Shown piece after piece: positions 31,115 to 35,194 of a DNA stretch of 35,194 nucleotides. Made by a program: the position numbers and the translations under genes. Origin of the DNA: Acanthamoeba sp. SK_2022b (Eukaryota; Discosea; Longamoebia; Acanthamoebidae); contig JANDJZ010000416.1 in assembly GCA_027943245.1 (NCBI GenBank), positions 1-35,194 on the forward strand, written 5' to 3'. How positions within the stretch are numbered: the stretch's first letter is position 1; each line of letters starts with the position of its first letter. The notes under the pieces are model-generated. The model did not search any database and was not told the DNA's origin. It saw nothing but the letters and a program-made list of their open reading frames with translations.

Positions 31115-33329
31115 ATGGCTGAGGTTAGGATGACGATGAAACGACAGCAAGGAGGACAGGCCGACAAGGAAGGCGAGGCCTCCCCCAAGCTCACGGCGTG
31201 GCGGGAGCTGCTGGCCCACACGACAGTGGGCCAGTTTCTGCAGGCCAGGGACGCCCCGCACGCCAAGAAGGCCCACAGAGACGCCGACGCAGTCGAGCCG
31301 GCCTTCTCCTCTTCTCTCCCTTCTTCGCGCCATGTGGTGACCATCTCCTCTACTGCGACCGTCGCTCATGCCCTTCAGGTCTCTCTCCCCTTTTCTACTC
31401 AGAGTCGGACCATCTTTTGTTTGCTCACATCTTGCCCTTTATGTGTCAGACGCTAGCGCAGCATCGCATTCTCTCTGCGCCAGTGATGGACGCCACCACC
31501 CTCCACTTCACGTAGAGACTCCCAGCTCTTCAATCTTTTCCGTTCAGCTGGCTCGCGCATGGCCTGACACTGTCTCCTTCACTCGTGCCGCGCCCTCCCC
31601 TCTTTTCCCACCTCCTTGCCCGCGACGCTCTCAAGTGGGCTGGTGGACGTGCTGGACATTGCGGGCTTCCTGCTTAACGACGTGGCGAAGGACGAGGCCG
31701 ACCTCAACCTGATCATGTTCACAGGCCTTCCATCACTCAACCACCCCATCTCCAGCGCTATCAGTACTCTCTTCTCCTCTTCGCCACCCTTTCCCCCAAG
31801 ACGGTCTCTACTCCCCGGTGGTGTCCTGGGCCAACTTTTCCTGTTGCCAGACTTCTCTCTGCTGGACCGCCCCATTCCGATCAAGGAGAACGACAGCCTG
31901 CTCAGCGTCGTCCGCACGATGTGCAACCCCAAGGTGGGCCGCATGGCAGTGCTTGATAAAGGTGGGGGAGGGGAAGTCGAGACAGGTTCTTGTTCAGCCA
32001 GCTCTGATTCAGTTGGTTGGGGTGGGCTGGCCACGCAGGGTAGCATCAAGGTGCATCGGCTGCCGGTGTTCGACGACGAGGGCAACATCGTCAACATCAT
32101 CTCCCAATCGGGTACGATAACCCTATGAGCTCCCTCCTCGCTCGCTCGAGACACGGTGGGCCTTGGGGCTGATCGTTGCGGTCTCGAGGCCAGACGTGAT
32201 CGCGTGGTATGCGAAGAATGCAGACAAGCTGCCCGCGAGCTGCCAGCGAACCGTGGGCGAGGTTCGCCTCCCTCTCCATGCCACACGCAATTGCTAAAAT
32301 GGCTGGCTGATCTCGAGAGGTCAACACCTCCCTCCGCGTCGCACGCCAGCTCGAGCTGGCCCACGCGGTGATCTCGGTGCGAAACACGGCCAGGTTCGCC
32401 GACGCCCTCTCGATCCTGTTCGAGAACAGGGTCAGCGGAGTCGCTGTGCTATCTCAAAGCAAGCTGGTGGGCAACATCTCTGCCTCAGACCTTCGGGTGC
32501 GCATCCACGCGCGCGTCGCGCATTGCATGTCGGGCAATGCACGGCCCTTACGTCACTCTCTCTCTCTCTGTGCGTGTGTGTGCGATCACATTGATCGTCC
32601 AGGGATTTGGTGGGACCGATTTCGACATCACCATGTTCAATAGGCCGGTCCAGCAGATGCTCGACAAGATCAGCGCTGTACGTTCGCCACACTATATCTC
32701 TCTCCTCTGTCGCTGGTGCTTCAATGGCTCATGCGGTCATGGTGGATTGGGGGGGGGGGGTGGTCGTCGCGTCGCAGAAAGACGGGCCGAAGCCGCCGGT
32801 GAGCTGCACGCTGGACTCCTCACTGGGGCAGGTCATCTCCCTGTTGGCCGCCAATAGAACTCACCGAGTACGCACTGCCCCCCCCCCCCGGCCACCCTTG
32901 GCCTGCACTCACGCACATGCCCGCCGGCAGGTATACCTGGTTGACGAGGAGAACAGGGCGATCGGAGTTATAACACTGAGCGACGTGCTGCGAGCGCTGC
33001 TGCCGCCGCCCTCTCTGGAGGACCTACCGACCGAGCTGGCCCGCGTTGATGACGCCGGCGCCGCTGCGCACGCCCAGCAGCACCCCGAGCCGCCCAAGCA
33101 CGTCTTCGTTAGCCGACGAGGGAGCACCGGCGCTCTGCCCAACTCGTCGCCGGCGCGTAAGGCCGTCGAAGTGGAGGCCAACCGGAAGAGAAAGGGGTCG
33201 ATCCCGTCCCTTCTGCTCGTGGACGAGGACGAGGGCGAGGTGCTCGCCGCCACCCCAACTGCCACCTCACCACCACCAGCAAGCCAACGAGGGTCGCCCT
33301 TGGACAAGAGGAGGCGGGTCGAGGAGTGA
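31115..33329 (+). CDS. Four-CBS-domain protein, AMPK-gamma/SNF4-like
   Basis: Predicted adenine-nucleotide sensor of 476 residues with two Bateman modules, as in the gamma subunit of AMPK/SNF1 kinase. Exons: 31115-31378, 31450-31511, 31636-31763, 31851-31975, 32039-32111, 32194-32261, 32350-32496, 32603-32677, 32778-32867, 32931-33329. CBS-like elements in order: ATVAHALQTLAQHRILSAPV with GLVDVLDIAGFL; SLLSVVRTMC with HRLPVFDDEGNIVNIISQSD; RFADALSILFENRVSGVAVL with LVGNISASDLRG; and SLGQVISLLAANRTHRVYLV with IGVITLSDVLRALL. The order and NISASDLRG recall SNF4. A long basic/acidic tail carries KRKG and DKRRR, possible nuclear signals. The 31975/32039 junction is uncertain because the intervening 63 bases stay open in frame; the start at 31115 (rather than a nearby ATG) is also a choice. 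Confidence 0.8.
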
Positions 33330-33481
33330 GCAAGAGAGGAGAGAGAGAGAGAGAGACAGAGCGAGCGTGTAGTTTCTGAGGAAGAGGGGTTCTCTATTAT
33401 TACACTTTTGGTCGGCCTGCAGGCAAAAATGGGGTCAGGCTTATGAAAAAGAAGCAAAAAGCGAAGGTTTGTGGTGGCTTG

Positions 33482-34535
33482 CTATTTGGCCTTGACGCTC
33501 ACGAGCTGGGTGTAGGCCTTCTTGAGCACTTTCCTCGCCTTCTTGCTGCCTCGCACGTTCATCAACATGGGGCGCAGATACTGCGTGGGCGAGCCAGAGA
33601 CATTAGACATCGTTCTCAAGGGCTACCCCATCCTGGGGATGGGCTTACCTTGAGCGAGGTCATCTCGAGGTCAAAAACGTATTCGATCGCCCACTCAAAG
33701 GTGAATGGGCCGTATCTCTCCTACAGCGGCCAACCGGGCAAGTCAGTCAAACAAACATGCAGGCATGGGCGGTTGCGTGGGCGCGGCTGTTACCTCACTG
33801 TCGGGCGTGGCGGTCTCCTTCTTCGTGTGCACGATGGTCACCTCCTCGTTGTCGACGGCGATGGCGATGGACCACGAGTTGCGGACCGAGTTGAAATCCA
33901 GCGGGGCCATGCACGCCTTCAGCTTGGTAATGCACGGGGCCACGATGCTGATTAAACGTCACACCGCCATGTTCAGTTGTGTCACCCGCGAGTTGATGCA
34001 ACTGCAAATAAAAACACGCACCTCTGGCTGGTGACCTTGAGGATGCGCATGAGCGGTGTGTGCTCACCGATCACCTCCTCAAAGAACACCTTCAGACCTG
34101 TGTGTCGTGTGTGTCGTGTGTGCGTGTGTGCGTGTGAGAAGCGAACGAGAACGAGCGAGCCAGGTGGGCGCGCATGTACCGGTGGGGTCGTTGAAGTCGT
34201 CGTCGGTCTGGAAGTAGTCGCCCTCCCTAAACTTGGACTGGATCCGTTCGGACAGCGCCATGTCGTCGAGGACCATCGCCAGCGTTCCGAGCACCGTGTA
34301 GGTGGCCTCCGTCTGCCACACCCGTAATCTGTCAGCTCAATAATAACGTAACATAAATAATAAAAATACATAAACCTAAATTATTCATTAAAAACGTGTA
34401 CGGGCGTGCGTGCCTTGGGCAATTCGAGGTTGTCAAATGGTCCGCAGAGGATCTCGCCGGCTGGCCGCTCGATTTGGTACTTGCGGACCAACCTTGCAAA
34501 GTCTTTGTACGAACGAGAGCGTCATCAGCCCGCCA

Positions 34536-34596
<61 letters not shown>

Positions 34597-35110
34597 GTGC
34601 GTGGACGGGGCGGGCAACGAACCGCGATGGCACACGAAGGAGGAGAGGGGCTTCTTGAAGATGTCCTCCGATTCCTTCCACAGGCTGGACCCGTTCTCGG
34701 AACTGCCCAGAGCGAACCCGCAGGCGCACATGAGCGAACCGGGCATAACAATATAATATAATATAATATAAATCGGAGACGAGGCAAGCGCACGTCTGGA
34801 GGCCGATCATGCGCTTGAGCCGCTGCTCGCGCTCCTGCTTGTGGAGTTCGTGGTCGCGCAGCAGGCGCCCCACGAAGAGGTGCAGCTCCACCTCGTCCAA
34901 CGGCTCCTCGTCCGTGCACAACGCGTACAGCTCCTGCATTCGCATCATCCGTTGGCCACGATGGGGCAGGGCAAGCAGCGGGGGGGGGAGGCAGCAGCAG
35001 CGTACGTCAAAGAAGGTCTCGGGGTCGATGGCCGCGCCGTCCTTGTCCGACGTGTTCTTCTTGGACTTGGGGCTCATCGATGCCTTGGGCGCCGACTTGG
35101 AGGAGTTGAG
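33482..35110 (-). CDS. glfB-like C-terminal domain protein (probably cut by right edge)
   Basis: A protein whose C-terminal half resembles, from memory, the Ras-GEF glfB-like C-terminal domain common in amoebozoans. Exons: 35110-35006, 34933-34794, 34702-34623, 34502-34402, 34312-34180, 34097-34022, 33947-33794, 33720-33649, 33580-33482. If the ATG at 35077 is the start it has 308 residues, but the frame stays open upstream to a TAG acceptor at 35111, so earlier exons may lie outside the window. Visible segments: a Lys/Ser-rich start (SPKSKKNTSDKDG); an acidic helical region (DEEPLDEVELHLFVGRLL, KQEREQRLKR); LVRKYQIERPAGEILCGPF; RILKVTSQSIVAPCITKL; FNSVRNSWSIAIAV; TIVHTKKE; FTFEWAIEYVFD; and a basic tail. 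No catalytic RasGEF domain is present. Its role is unknown; a link to small-GTPase signalling is only by the domain name. Confidence 0.7.
34538..34596. repeat. (TG)n microsatellite inside an intron of the glfB-like gene
   Basis: Almost pure TG run on the plus strand, giving (CA)n on the coding strand, within the intron 34622-34503. It occupies about half of that intron. Confidence 0.95.
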
Positions 35111-35194
35111 CTACAGCGTCGGCCGTCACGCGTCAGCGTTCCACACACGCGCGCGCCAACCCCCCCCCCCACACGACACTGCGACAGCAACGGG

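Noticed and set aside
33340..33360. GA-rich run after the CBS gene as a regulatory site
   Set aside because: It is a short dinucleotide repeat in a 3' region, common across this window, with no positional support for function.

Overview
The window looks like nuclear DNA of a free-living amoeba, most likely Acanthamoeba. The evidence is GC-rich coding sequence, about 124 short spliceosomal introns in 15 genes, very short spacers, and amoebozoan-style domain combinations. The organism is inferred from these features, not proven. All gene models were spliced by hand: each intron was placed at GT-AG (rarely GC-AG) sites that keep the reading frame and join recognisable protein motifs.

Layout, left to right: inositol monophosphatase (-, cut by the left edge); membrane-anchored zinc metallopeptidase with a PSI-like domain (+); METTL7-like methyltransferase (+); a 20-exon RCC1-SAM-tyrosine-kinase fusion (-); cytochrome P450 (-); MMS19 (+); penta-EF-hand protein (+); aquaporin (-); universal stress protein (-); PWP2/UTP1 WD-repeat protein (-); an intronless four-TM protein (-); Arp2/3 subunit ARPC2 (+); NTF2 (-); U6 snRNA (-); four-CBS AMPK-gamma-like protein (+); and a protein with a glfB-like C-terminal domain (-, probably cut by the right edge).

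These are mostly unlinked housekeeping genes: Fe-S cluster delivery (MMS19), ribosome biogenesis (PWP2), nuclear transport (NTF2), actin nucleation (ARPC2) and splicing (U6). Between them lie lineage-flavoured genes: the kinase fusion, the PSI metallopeptidase and the glfB-like protein. I see no transposon, CRISPR array, operon or complete tRNA.

Points most worth following: the seven-bladed RCC1 + SAM + HRDLAARN kinase, whose first ten introns are all phase 1; the U6 gene with a divergent B-box-like element about 100 bp upstream; a perfect four-unit heat-shock element beside NTF2; a histidine-rich tail on MMS19; an aquaporin that lacks the Arg after its second NPA motif and encodes the first NPA across an 18-nt micro-exon; and a strong preference for C at intron position +4.
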